Program-made: the position numbers and the translations under genes
The notes under the pieces: model-generated
What the model saw: only the letters and a program-made list of their open reading frames with translations
What the model was told of the DNA's origin: nothing
Database searches by the model: none
Part shown: one piece after another, positions 8,094 to 16,871 of the stretch
Position numbering within the stretch: the first letter of the stretch is position 1
How the letters are laid out: the number at the start of each line of letters is the position of its first letter
Assembly (NCBI RefSeq): GCF_030053895.1
Contig: NZ_CP125781.1
Location: 868,001 to 932,000 of the forward strand
Length of the DNA stretch: 64,000 nt
From: Trabulsiella odontotermitis
Lineage (GTDB): Bacteria > Pseudomonadota > Gammaproteobacteria > Enterobacterales > Enterobacteriaceae
Reading direction: 5' to 3'

Positions 8094-8684
8094 ATGCGTA
8101 TTAATATCAAAGCTGCGACTGTTTCCGTACTGGTACTGCTGCCGATGATGGCTTCTGCTCATGTGGGCACCGATGGCGGCACGCATCATGTATTAAGTTT
8201 TACCGAAGGCTTTATTCACCCGCTTACCGGGATCGACCATATGGTAGCGATGGTGCTGGTTGGCGTCTGGAGCGCCATGAATACCCGTCAGTGGTGGCTG
8301 GCGCCGCTGGCGTTCGCAGGGCTGTTGCTTACTGGGGCGTTAGCCGGTATGGCGGGCGTGACGGTTGCTGGTACGGAGTATCTTGTCGCAGGTTCTATGC
8401 TGGGAATTGGCGCGATGGTGGCTTTGCAACTGAAACTGCGCGAAGCGGTCGGTGCGCTGATCATCGGCGCTTTCGCTATTTTCCATGGACTGGCGCATGG
8501 TGCTGAGCTGTCTCATTCCGTAGCAGCGCTCTCCGGTATGGTTATCGCCACTGGCGGGCTTCACCTGATCGGTCTGGGGATTGGAGCGCTGGTGACATTT
8601 TCGTCCACGCGTCACCTGTGGTCACGTGTGCTTGGTGGCGGTTCGGCACTGCTGGGAATTGGTTTGCTGGTTGGTGCTATCTGA
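8094..8684 (+). CDS. HupE/UreJ-family nickel permease
   Basis: The 196-residue membrane protein starts with a cleavable-looking signal (residues 1-22, ending ASA, then His23). It contains HPLTGIDH at residues 42-49, the HPxxGxDH metal-binding motif of HupE/UreJ transporters, followed by about five more helices. HupE proteins take up nickel by facilitated diffusion. The ATG at 8094, after AGGTGAT, is preferred to an in-frame GTG at 8085. The gene is 254 bases after hypB. Nickel supply for CooS and the hydrogenase is the obvious role, though metal specificity cannot be read from the sequence. Confidence 0.88.
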   Translation: MRINIKAATVSVLVLLPMMASAHVGTDGGTHHVLSFTEGFIHPLTGIDHMVAMVLVGVWSAMNTRQWWLAPLAFAGLLLTGALAGMAGVTVAGTEYLVAGSMLGIGAMVALQLKLREAVGALIIGAFAIFHGLAHGAELSHSVAALSGMVIATGGLHLIGLGIGALVTFSSTRHLWSRVLGGGSALLGIGLLVGAI

Positions 8685-8999
8685 GAAAGTCAGTAGTCTA
8701 TCCATGCGGTGAGTAACCCGGAAATTTTATCCTGCGATTGCTCGGTGGTTTGCTGATATCTATGTGCTGCGCTGTCCGGTAAGAATATATACTCGGAGGC
8801 AGTATTTTGCGCGAATAACTTCCAGACTTTTCCCCCAGATGGCAAGCGGACCGCTGGGAGTTCACCTTCGGAGGGTGGACACGGCTTCAGCCAATTGTCG
8901 CGGCCCACTGGCCCAGGAGTGATTCATTCCTAGGTTAATATATCGCGGAGTGAATCCCCTACGGGTAACAGGCATCATGGTAAATGTGAATAACTTCGT
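8685..8999. other. Intergenic region before the NiCoT gene, possibly structured leader
   Basis: This 315-bp stretch has no convincing gene. It contains several short inverted repeats, for example GTTCACC paired with GGTGGAC around a six-base loop (near 8859-8879), a GCGGACCGC self-complement, and near-repeats of GGAGTGATTC/GGAGTGAATC. A metal-responsive leader is conceivable, but I recognise no known riboswitch; the B12 box is missing. Confidence 0.3.
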
Positions 9000-10058
9000 A
9001 TGTCATTACATCCGGAATTAGTGGCAGGGCATGGGCAGCGGCGTGCTGCCTGCCTGTTGTCAGGGTTGGCGCTGATTAATATCGTGGTATGGGCTGTGAC
9101 GGCTATGGTGTTCAGGGATAATACTGCCCTGATGGGGACAGCCCTGTTAGCCTACAGTTTAGGCCTGCGTCATGCTGCGGACGCCGATCATATAGCGGCT
9201 ATTGATAATGTGACCCGCAAGCTGATGCAACAAGGGACAATACCTCTGATGGTTGGCACTTTTTTCTCTTTGGGCCACTCATCGATAGTGGTATTGGCGT
9301 CGGCGGCAATTGCTGCAACAGCAACATTGTTCAGCCAGCATATGGAGCAGTTCCGTGAGGCTGGCGGGCTCATCGGTACGCTGGTATCTTCGGCGTTTTT
9401 GCTACTGATTGCATTTATCAATCTCACGATGCTGATTTCTGTCTGGCGTGTATTCCGGCAGATCAAGTCTAGCAGGCGAAGCGGAAGAACTGAACAGACT
9501 GTACCTGATCAGATAATGGATGGCAGTAGCGCGTTAACGCGATTTTTCCATCCAGTATTCCAACTGGTGAGCAAAAGTTGGCACATGTATCCTGTGGGTT
9601 TCCTCTTTGGCTTAGGGTTTGATACTGCGACTGAAGTCGGGTTGTTGGGAATATCAGCCGCCAGTGCCGATCATGGCATGAATCTATGGAGCATTATGCT
9701 GTTCCCGGCGTTGTTTACGGCGGGAATGACGTTGGTTGATTCCATCGATAACCTCATCATGATTGGTGCCTATAACTGGGCTCTCACTAAACCAGTGCGC
9801 AAATTGTACTACAACATCACTATTATGGCTGCGTCAGTTATCGTTGCTGTATTTATCGGTGGTGTGGAGGCATTGGGCCTACTGGCTGATAAATTTTCTC
9901 TGTCCGGTGGGGTATGGGATGCGGTGGCCTACCTGAGCGATCATTTGGGCGATATGGGATACTGGATGATTGGACTATTTATCCTCTGCTGGCTGGTGTC
10001 GATTGCCAATTATCGCTTGCGCGGATATGACAAGTTAACGTCGGTGGTTAATTCGTAG
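9000..10058 (+). CDS. NiCoT-family nickel/cobalt transporter
   Basis: The 352-residue membrane protein has the NiCoT signature RHAADADH (His58, Asp63, His64: H-x4-DH) in helix II. It also has the downstream family motifs GFDTATE and LVDSIDN, and about eight helices. These proton-coupled importers (HoxN, NixA, NikL type) bring in Ni2+ or Co2+ with high affinity. A second, unrelated nickel permease lies just upstream, so the cluster carries two import systems. The ribosome site before the ATG is poor, and a 14-codon open frame starting at 8977 overlaps the start; this may indicate translational control or a misplaced start. Confidence 0.92.
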   Translation: MSLHPELVAGHGQRRAACLLSGLALINIVVWAVTAMVFRDNTALMGTALLAYSLGLRHAADADHIAAIDNVTRKLMQQGTIPLMVGTFFSLGHSSIVVLASAAIAATATLFSQHMEQFREAGGLIGTLVSSAFLLLIAFINLTMLISVWRVFRQIKSSRRSGRTEQTVPDQIMDGSSALTRFFHPVFQLVSKSWHMYPVGFLFGLGFDTATEVGLLGISAASADHGMNLWSIMLFPALFTAGMTLVDSIDNLIMIGAYNWALTKPVRKLYYNITIMAASVIVAVFIGGVEALGLLADKFSLSGGVWDAVAYLSDHLGDMGYWMIGLFILCWLVSIANYRLRGYDKLTSVVNS

Positions 10059-10220
10059 CAGCCAGGCGGATCGGTACCTGTAAATAAAGGGGATGGCTAG
10101 TGGGGCTGATGCTTCCCCTGTAGTTTGGCGAGTTTGACATGGCGCCATCCTTTTATGTGAGTTGCAGGCACGGATTAAGGGCTGATTTGATTTGGGCATG
10201 CTATATGATGAGGAGAAACC
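10059..10220. other. Gap before hypD with possible promoter
   Basis: The 162-bp gap contains TTGACA at about 10134 next to a 10-bp palindrome (ATGGCGCCAT), and an AT-rich TATATG about 15 bases before hypD. No well-spaced -35/-10 pair is evident. hypDE may have its own promoter or rely on readthrough from the transporter gene. Confidence 0.25.
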
Positions 10221-11342
10221 ATGCGTTTTGTTGATGAATACCGCGCACCACACCAGGTTATGCAACTGGTAGCCCATCTGCGTGAACGGGCTGCGTACCT
10301 GGCTTATACTCCGGAGAGACCACTGCGCATCATGGAAGTGTGCGGTGGCCACACCCACGCCATTTTTAAGTTCGGCCTCGACCAACTGTTGCCGGAGAAC
10401 ATTGAGTTTATCCACGGTCCTGGCTGTCCGGTGTGCATACTGCCGATGGGGCGCATTGATACTTCTACTGAGATTGCCAGCCACCCGCAAGTGATCTTTT
10501 GCACCTTTGGCGATGCCATCCGCGTGCCGGGGAAAAATGGTTCTCTGCTGCAGGCGAAAGCGCGCGGCGCCGATGTGCGCATCGTCTATTCACCGATGGA
10601 CGCACTGGCGCTGGCAGAAAAAAATCCGCAGCGCAAAGTGGTGTTCTTCGGCCTCGGCTTTGAAACCACCATGCCCGCCACGGCCATTACGCTGCAACAA
10701 GCGAAAGCACGCAATATCAGCAACTTCTGGTTTTTCTGCCAGCACATTACGCTGATCCCAACGCTGCGCAGCCTGCTGAAGCAGCCGGATAACAGTATTG
10801 ATGCGTTTCTGGCCCCAGGCCACGTCAGTATGGTGATCGGCACCGACGCCTACACGTTTATTGCCGAAGAATTCCGCCGCCCACTGGTGGTTGCCGGGTT
10901 CGAACCGCTGGATCTGCTACAGGGCGTGGTGATGCTGGTGGAACAGAAAATAGCCGCGCAAAGCCGGGTGGAAAACCAGTATCGCCGCGTGGTGCCGGAC
11001 GAAGGTAACCGGCTGGCGCAGGCCGCCATTGCCGATGTGTTTGCCGTCAGCGGCGGCAGCGAATGGCGCGGGCTGGGCATGATCGGCGAATCCGGTGTGC
11101 ATTTGACCCCGGCGTATCAGCAATTCGATGCCGAAGCCTATTTTCGCCCGGCCGTGCAGCAGGTGTATGACGATCCGCGCGCCCGTTGCGGCGATGTGCT
11201 GACTGGCCGCTGCAAACCGCACCAGTGCCCGCTGTTTGGCAACACCTGCAATCCAGAAAGCGCCTTTGGTGCGCTGATGGTCTCTTCAGAAGGGGCCTGC
11301 GCGGCCTGGTATCAGTACCGCGCTCAGGAGTGTGAAGTATGA
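10221..11342 (+). CDS. hypD: HypD iron-sulfur maturation protein
   Basis: The 373-residue HypD is the scaffold, with HypC, on which the Fe(CN)2CO group of [NiFe] hydrogenase is assembled. Typical motifs are visible: EVCGGHTHAI, GPGCPVC with the redox cysteines, FGLGFETT, and a C-terminal cysteine set (CGDVLTGRC, HQCPLFG, TCNP) that binds a [4Fe-4S] cluster. A GAGGAGA ribosome site precedes the ATG. Its last codons overlap hypE by four bases (ATGA), so the two are translationally coupled. Confidence 0.96.
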   Translation: MRFVDEYRAPHQVMQLVAHLRERAAYLAYTPERPLRIMEVCGGHTHAIFKFGLDQLLPENIEFIHGPGCPVCILPMGRIDTSTEIASHPQVIFCTFGDAIRVPGKNGSLLQAKARGADVRIVYSPMDALALAEKNPQRKVVFFGLGFETTMPATAITLQQAKARNISNFWFFCQHITLIPTLRSLLKQPDNSIDAFLAPGHVSMVIGTDAYTFIAEEFRRPLVVAGFEPLDLLQGVVMLVEQKIAAQSRVENQYRRVVPDEGNRLAQAAIADVFAVSGGSEWRGLGMIGESGVHLTPAYQQFDAEAYFRPAVQQVYDDPRARCGDVLTGRCKPHQCPLFGNTCNPESAFGALMVSSEGACAAWYQYRAQECEV

Positions 11343-12349
11343 ATGAAGTCCAACTTGCGCATGGCAGTGGCGGTCAGGCGATGCAGCAACTGATTAGTCA
11401 GCTGTTTATGGAAGCCTTTGCCAACCCGTGGCTGGCGGAGCAGGAAGATCAGGCTCGTCTGGATCTGGCCGCGCTGGCCGCAGGCGGCGATCGGCTTGCG
11501 TTTTCCACTGACAGCTATGTGATCGACCCGCTGTTCTTTCCCGGCGGCAATATTGGCAAGCTGGCAGTGTGCGGCACCGCTAACGATATCGCTGTCAGCG
11601 GCGCTACGCCGCGCTATCTCTCCTGCGGTTTTATCCTTGAAGAAGGCCTGCCGATAGCGACGCTGAAATCCGTCGTCGACAGCATGGCCGCTACCGCCCG
11701 CGCCGCCGATATCGCAATTGTAACCGGCGATACGAAAGTGGTGCAGCGCGGCGCGGCGGATAAGCTGTTTATCAATACCTCCGGTATTGGCGCAATCCCA
11801 CAGTCGATTCGCTGGGCGGCGCAGTCGCTGCAACCTGGCGATGTGCTGCTGACCAGCGGGACGCTGGGAGATCATGGTGCAACGATTCTTAATTTGCGTG
11901 AAGGGCTGGGGCTGGACGGAGAACTGACCAGCGACTGCGCGGTTCTGACGCCGTTAATCGCCACCCTGCGCGATCTTCCTGGCGTAAAAGCGCTGCGCGA
12001 TGCAACCCGCGGCGGGGTCAATGCGGTGGTGCATGAATTTGCCGCTTCCTGCGGCTATGGCATTGAGCTTACCGAGGCTGATTTGCCGGTGAAACCGGAG
12101 GTGCGCGGCGTCTGCGAACTGCTGGGGCTGGAAGCGCTGAACTTTGCTAATGAAGGCAAACTGGTGATTGCAGTAAAGTGCGAAGCCGCAGAGCAGGCGT
12201 TGTCCCGTCTACGTGCCCACCCACTGGGGAGAGATGCGGCTGTGATTGGTGAAGTGGTTGAACGTAAGGGAGTGCGCCTCGAAGGTGCATATGGCGTGAA
12301 GCGAACCCTCGATTTGCCATTTACTGAGCCACTCCCGCGGATATGCTGA
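11339..12349 (+). CDS. hypE: HypE cyanide-ligand forming ATPase
   Basis: The 336-residue HypE dehydrates a carbamoyl group on its terminal cysteine to thiocyanate. The protein ends PRIC, the exact family C terminus, so that Cys336 is intact. N-terminal AHGSGGQAM and the PurM-like fold motifs (FSTDSYV, CGTANDI, TGDTKV) are as expected. It is coupled to hypD. HypF, which supplies the carbamoyl group, is not in this window and must come from elsewhere in the genome. It is the last gene of the metal-enzyme cluster; IS debris follows. Confidence 0.96.
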   Translation: MNEVQLAHGSGGQAMQQLISQLFMEAFANPWLAEQEDQARLDLAALAAGGDRLAFSTDSYVIDPLFFPGGNIGKLAVCGTANDIAVSGATPRYLSCGFILEEGLPIATLKSVVDSMAATARAADIAIVTGDTKVVQRGAADKLFINTSGIGAIPQSIRWAAQSLQPGDVLLTSGTLGDHGATILNLREGLGLDGELTSDCAVLTPLIATLRDLPGVKALRDATRGGVNAVVHEFAASCGYGIELTEADLPVKPEVRGVCELLGLEALNFANEGKLVIAVKCEAAEQALSRLRAHPLGRDAAVIGEVVERKGVRLEGAYGVKRTLDLPFTEPLPRIC

Positions 12350-12476
12350 TGGTTGCTTTTTAGCCATGGATCTGGGCCGAATTACAAAGTTTATTAGAAC
12401 TTGCTGAATGGCTCCAGATGTTGGGTTTTGCACTCATAGCGGAGGGGGAAATGATCCTACCCGCGTAAGCGTAATA

Positions 12477-13145
12477 TGATCACTACCCTAAGCAATATTT
12501 TGGTTTTCAAATTGTTCCGGGCTGAGGCCGCCGTACGCGCTGTGACGACGACAGTGACTGTAATCGCATTTAATATATAAACACTGTCGTCAGCATTATC
12601 TCCCGACTGGCAAAGAGTTCTCAATGGATACACTCCATTTTTAGCGAATGAAAGAAGCTTTCCACGCAGGCATTATCATAACAACAGCCTTTTGCGCTCA
12701 TGCTCCTGCTCAGATTATGTCGTTCCAGTAAATTCTGGTAACCGTTTTGACATTGAATTCCGGGAGTTCGTTATCGAGACGAGGTGTGCCATAATGCTGT
12801 TTTGCATCCGTGAATGCCTTACGGACAGCAGCATCCTAGACGAACTGAAACTGCTGGCGCAGGCCTCGCTGATGGCGGCGAAGACGCTATGCATACCAAC
12901 CGCTGCAGGCAATACCGAGCACACGGCACATGGCTTTGACGCTGAGCGCTACTTGGTGGTTTTCGATGAAGACATGCTTCATTTCAGGCGCTTCGCGAAG
13001 TATGTTGCGGCCATTTTGGAGAATGGCCAGCTCCTCGTTTCGTTTCACCTGCTGGCATTTGATATGCAAATTTTCAGCAGCCAGCTCACTTTCCGTCGGC
13101 TGCTGTCTTCGTTGCGGGAAGATATACGGGCATTATCGGCCAGCC
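12477..13145 (-). pseudogene. Degenerate IS3-family element (fused OrfA/OrfB remnants)
   Basis: Minus-strand pieces match IS3-family transposase. An OrfA end with PQRRQQPTESELAAEN runs into an OrfB start with EMKHVFIENH and IKAMCRVL-like SVKAMCRVLGIACSGWYA. After a long damaged stretch the catalytic C terminus is seen near 12700-12500, with YDNACVESFFHSLK and then GGLSPEQFE. In-frame stops and frameshifts break it several times. TGATCACTACCC at 12477 looks like the terminal inverted repeat. The element interrupts the IS256-type gene that follows on the same strand. Confidence 0.7.
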
Positions 13146-13746
13146 ACATGCCCAGCAACTCTTTCTGACTTTCAGTATTAATACCGAGTGCAAGGAACAC
13201 AGCTTTGTTAATTACGGTGCCACTTTGACGAACCTTCATCACGATATAGTCAAGATAAATAATTTGATACAGTGCATTGAGAGGACGATTTTGCTATTCA
13301 GTTACTTGCTCTTTCACCGCATCGGTGACTCTAGATATCAGCGTGGGAGACACGTCGGCGTCATGCATTTCCTTGAAGGTAGCGACGATTTCGCGGGCGG
13401 TCATGCCTTTGGCGTACAGTGACAAAATCTGGTTGTCCATCTGCGTGATATGTGTCTGATTCTTCTTTATGAGCTGTGGCTCAAAGGTGTTTTCACTGTC
13501 GCGTGGCGTGTTCAGCTCGATTTCGCTGTAAGCACACAGCAACGTTTTGGGTGAATAGCCATTACGGGTATTCGAGCCTGATTCTGGAGCATTTTTCTCA
13601 TACCCGAGGTGGTCAGTGAGTTCAGCGTTTAGCGCCGTTTCAACGGTTAGCTTCGTCAGTATGCGGGAAAACGCATCGAGGTCGGCTTCGGTTTTAAGGC
13701 CTTTGGCCAGTTCAGCCGTAAGGGCTTTAAGTTTCTTCTCGTCCAT
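13130..13746 (-). pseudogene. IS256-family transposase, truncated by IS3 insertion and amber codon
   Basis: The first 150 codons (13746-13294) read as an IS256/Mutator-type transposase N terminus (MDEKKLKALTAELAKG, then NTRNGYSPKTLL). A TAG at 13296-13294 stands where relatives have Trp (VTEWQNRPL). The frame then continues with KVRQSGTVINKAVFLALG and KELLGMWLADN and breaks off near 13140, at the IS3 remnant. The C-terminal half is missing from the window. Upstream sequence to about 13800 probably includes the element's terminal repeat. Confidence 0.75.
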
Positions 13747-14370
13747 AATTTGCCTGTCTCCGTTACTGGAGTGAACATATCAAAAACAGGCAATTACACA
13801 ATTTTAATTACAGCCTCGTTTGCTGCCGTGAGCCGGGCCACAGGAAATTACCCACAATAGCTTAGTGGTTACGTACCACGTTTAGCAGGTTCCTCGGGGG
13901 GAGACTCAGAAGCACCGTATCCGGGAAGAGATTTTCTCTGCATTTGAAAATATTGCGTCTGAAAACGCAACGACACTCTCTGAACTGCAAACTGCTGTGC
14001 ATGATCACAGACAACCGTAAGATAGAATGACTTTCCGTGAGACAGGTGCTAGCCAACGTGGGATATTTAACGCGGTTAACGGGCCTTGTTGTTTACAACT
14101 TCCTTTATCAACCTGGTTATTCTCCACCTCTCTAGGTACGAGGTCCGTTGTCCTGAATGCCTTAAACACAACAGTTTCATGCACAACTACAGGATACGTG
14201 GGGGCCTGCGGACGGCTAGTTTCAAAGATAACTGGCGCGGACTGCTAATTTGGTTGAAAAGCGAAATGGCTGTACTACTCTTCAGATGCTGTCTAAACAG
14301 ACATGCGTTCCGTATTCATTTTGGATTATATTGATCAGCCCGCCATTTCTGACTCTGGTGGGTTTTTTTT
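13747..14370. other. Unassigned accessory DNA between IS remnants, ending in a terminator
   Basis: No intact gene is supported. Short open stretches on the plus strand could be fragments of a lost gene: about 13910-14020, a helical peptide with FSAFENIASENA, and 14086-14334, with a CPEC motif. I do not recognise a family. At 14339-14362 CCCGCCA pairs with TGGTGGG across a 10-base loop and is followed by eight T (to 14370), a good rightward terminator. The ISL3 element begins immediately after it. Confidence 0.4.
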
Positions 14371-14395
14371 GGTTCATCGCAAATTAGCGTGAACC
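14371..14395. repeat. Probable left terminal inverted repeat of the ISL3-family element
   Basis: GGTTCATCGCAAATTAGCGT plus GAACC lies about 100 bases before the transposase start, with GGTTCA and TGAACC mirrored at its ends. ISL3 elements have about 25-bp ends beginning GG. The matching right end was not found, in line with truncation. Confidence 0.5.
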
Positions 14396-14498
14396 AATAG
14401 AAAACGGCAGTCAGAACGTTTAGGTTTGTATTCGCCAAAACACACCCTGAACCTTCAACACTGCCGTTGCCAAGATTCTCTTTTCTGGGAAGGGTCCA

Positions 14499-15261
14499 GT
14501 GTCTCTTCCTGCACTGAAATTGCCCACGACACTCTCCTCATCCGCCCTTGATTCGCAATCGCCCTGCTGCCGCGGGTGTTACTGCATTGCCCAGTGTATT
14601 CACGATACTTACCTGCGCCGTGTCAGAGAGCGTGAACTGCTCAACTGGAAGGTCTGGCTGGATGTGCCTGTTCGCCGTCTTCGCTGCCCATCCTGCGGCA
14701 TTATGACCGAAAAAATCGACTGGCTGCCTGAACGTCAGCGATATACCGCCACCCTGTCGACATGGGTTGAATCACTCGTCAGGTTACTTCCGATTAAGCA
14801 CGTAGCCAGTCTGACCGGACTGCACTGGCATACCATTAAAAACATCGATTACCGGAGACTGCTACGGGAGGCCTGTGAGCCGCAACGACACAGTCTGCGT
14901 CGCCTGATGATGGATGAATTTGCCCTGTTTAAAGGACACCGTTACGCCACTGTCCTGGCGGACGCCGATACACAGCAGATACTGTGAGTGGGAGAAGGGC
15001 GTAGCAGAGCCGCTTTCCGTCCCTTCTTCGCCTGGCTGGGTCCAGAAGGATGCACCTCCATTGAGTCTGTTGCCATGGATATGAACACCGCGTTCGATCT
15101 GGAGGTCAGGGAGCACTGTCCTCAGGCGCAGGTGGTTTATGACCTGTTCCATGTGGTCGCAAAGTTATTGATCGCGTCAGGGTCGATCAGGCAAATCAAC
15201 TACGTGATAATCCGAAGTCCCGGCAGGTCATAAAACGGAGTCGCTGGATGTTGCTACGCAA
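14499..15261 (+). pseudogene. ISL3-family transposase, broken
   Basis: The first 162 codons encode an ISL3 transposase N terminus: a zinc-binding CCRGCYC...RCPSCG region, a helix-turn-helix, and the start of the catalytic domain (MDEFALFKGHRYATV). A TGA at 14985-14987 replaces the Trp of the usual WVGEGR. The same frame goes on with AMDMNTAFDLEV and YDLFHVVAK, and then shifts frame near 15165. The ISL3 match stops near 15260, where an IS21 IstB fragment begins. The gene is not functional. Confidence 0.8.
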
Positions 15262-15505
15262 CCGGCGATATGAAAAAGCGAGTATCGTTCTGACGTGAAA
15301 TAAAGGGTTCGCCGACTGGGGGGAAATGTTCGGAGATAATGTACTGGCAACAGCGATCCTTGATCGTCTGCTACATCACTCAACCACGCTGAATATCAAG
15401 GGGGAAAGCTACCGCCTGAAGGAAAAACGTAAAGCTGGTGTACTGACCAAAGGGCCAGCGCCGATAGGTGATGATGAATCGGTGGAAACCGGACATCACC
15501 GCTGA
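15262..15505 (+). pseudogene. IS21-family IstB helper gene, 3' fragment
   Basis: The frame ending at the TGA of 15503-15505 encodes RYEKASIVLT, a stop (TGA in place of Ser), then NKGFADWGEMFGDNVLATAI, the DRLLHHS motif and INIKGESYRL-like residues. These are the C-terminal landmarks of the IS21 ATPase IstB. The N-terminal AAA+ part and istA are absent. It is joined directly to the ISL3 remnant, which points to recombination or deletion between two elements. Confidence 0.75.
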
Positions 15506-15767
15506 TAAATAGCGGCAATCAAAATAAAACGGTGAAAAAAGGTTATATACAGCGGCGTTGACAGGACTACGCCGCCAAGAGTGCATCAAGTTCCAGCCGG
15601 CCTGAGCCGACCACATTGCACTCAAAAGTTTATGGACGAAAGGCGGCAAGCCTGAGCAACATGCACGGCCTGCACCATCAGTACGCATAGGCCCACCAGA
15701 TCATTAGCCATGAACTGGGTCATGCGCAGCCCCATCGCCACGCTGTACGTGGGGCGCTAGGCACTGG
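15506..15767. other. Featureless intergenic DNA
   Basis: No gene, repeat or regulatory site is recognised in these 262 bases between the IstB fragment and the end of the membrane-protein gene. Confidence 0.3.
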
Positions 15768-16565
15768 CTAGCCTCGTCGCATCCACAGTTCATACGCCTG
15801 GCCCGAGAGCATGAAGTAGGCCGCGCAGAGCAGTATGATCAGTAACACAACGCCGCTGGCCCGAGCGGAAAACCGGGTATACCGCGCTAGGGCAAACCAG
15901 AGCGGCGACAGTGTGCCGCTGGCCCGCTGGTTCATCAGAGCGAGGTAGTGTAGCGACCGGAGCGCTGCAGCAAGCGTTGCGCCGATCCCCATCACAATCC
16001 CTAAGAGCTGGGACAGTAGCCAGATCCGGTGCTCATCCTTCAGTACATCAAAATAGTAATCAAAGATCCCGTAGCGGAAAGCTGCCTCACGGGCGCCAGC
16101 AATAATGCCCGCCTGCGCCAGTTCGGACAAATAGACGGAGGCGCCCACTGCGATCAGGGGCGTGAAGATGTACCAGCCCCATTCCGCACTGTTATACTGT
16201 CCCCGGATGACAGACGCCAAACCGGCCGCCAGGATAAACGCTGTGCAGGAAAACATCCCACTCAGCCAATAGTGCAGAATGTCGCTGGCATAACGGCTAT
16301 ACCCCCAGATGACAACAGCCACGACAATGAATAGAGCGGCAGCATAACCCCATACATCATCCGAAGAAGAGGAAGTTCCCCCGCGTTGATTCACTATGAC
16401 CGTTTGCCTGAAAATGATAACGGTCTGCTGCACTGTGGCAGGTGCCGCAGGAGAAGGAGGGGTGTTGAGTCCACCAAATAGCAGCCCTAATATGGCACCG
16501 ACAAGTGGAGATATGATAGCACTTTGTACTAGCGGGTTATTTATCCAGGCAATAAAAGCTTCCAA
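15768..16565 (-). CDS. Membrane protein of unknown function
   Basis: The 265-residue product begins with TTG; the in-frame start is supported by a strong AAAGGAG six bases upstream. About six hydrophobic helices are visible, near residues 12-32, 72-92, 100-120, 131-150, 182-205 and 236-254. A Ser/Pro-rich linker (33-70) follows the first, and a charged cytoplasmic-looking loop lies around 158-181. I do not recognise the family. It is on the same strand as the three-gene operon to the right but 306 bases downstream of it, so it may or may not be part of the same system. Confidence 0.6.
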   Translation of the reverse strand: MEAFIAWINNPLVQSAIISPLVGAILGLLFGGLNTPPSPAAPATVQQTVIIFRQTVIVNQRGGTSSSSDDVWGYAAALFIVVAVVIWGYSRYASDILHYWLSGMFSCTAFILAAGLASVIRGQYNSAEWGWYIFTPLIAVGASVYLSELAQAGIIAGAREAAFRYGIFDYYFDVLKDEHRIWLLSQLLGIVMGIGATLAAALRSLHYLALMNQRASGTLSPLWFALARYTRFSARASGVVLLIILLCAAYFMLSGQAYELWMRRG

Positions 16566-16871
16566 TCAATGCTCCTTTACATGCTCACATGGTTATTTCG
16601 TCCCGAAAGAAAACTGCCTGCAGAGCAACGTTGACATTAAATGGCTGCTCACTCCGAAGACGGCTTATCTGCCGGGTCTTCTGAAATTCTCTGTATTTTT
16701 ATGCAGATTAAATCGCAAAGCGAGCATTACACCCTGAACTGCTCCACCAGGCCATTGACAGACGAACTGTGTATATCATGTGCAACTGTATCAACAGAAT
16801 GTCGGGTAGTTTGCTGTCTCCTGTGCCGCTGAAAGCCATACTTGACTAGCTCGGGCGTTCGCGCTTGCGGG
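16566..16871. other. Intergenic gap in the unknown operon region
   Basis: In this 306-bp gap I see no convincing gene or terminator. Plus-strand open frames across it are antisense extensions without ribosome sites. Confidence 0.3.

Noticed and set aside
8690..8908. 72-codon minus-strand frame before the NiCoT gene
   Set aside because: No recognisable domain, and it lies across inverted repeats; treated as non-coding.
8685..8999. Cobalamin riboswitch before the NiCoT gene
   Set aside because: NiCoT genes can have one, but the B12 box and its conserved flanks are not visible; GGCCCACTGG is only a superficial resemblance.
14086..14334. 82-codon frame with a CPEC motif between IS remnants
   Set aside because: No start context, no partner domain; may be a gene fragment but too little to name.
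16396..16737. 113-codon plus-strand frame
   Set aside because: Antisense to the start of the membrane protein and its upstream gap; no family match.
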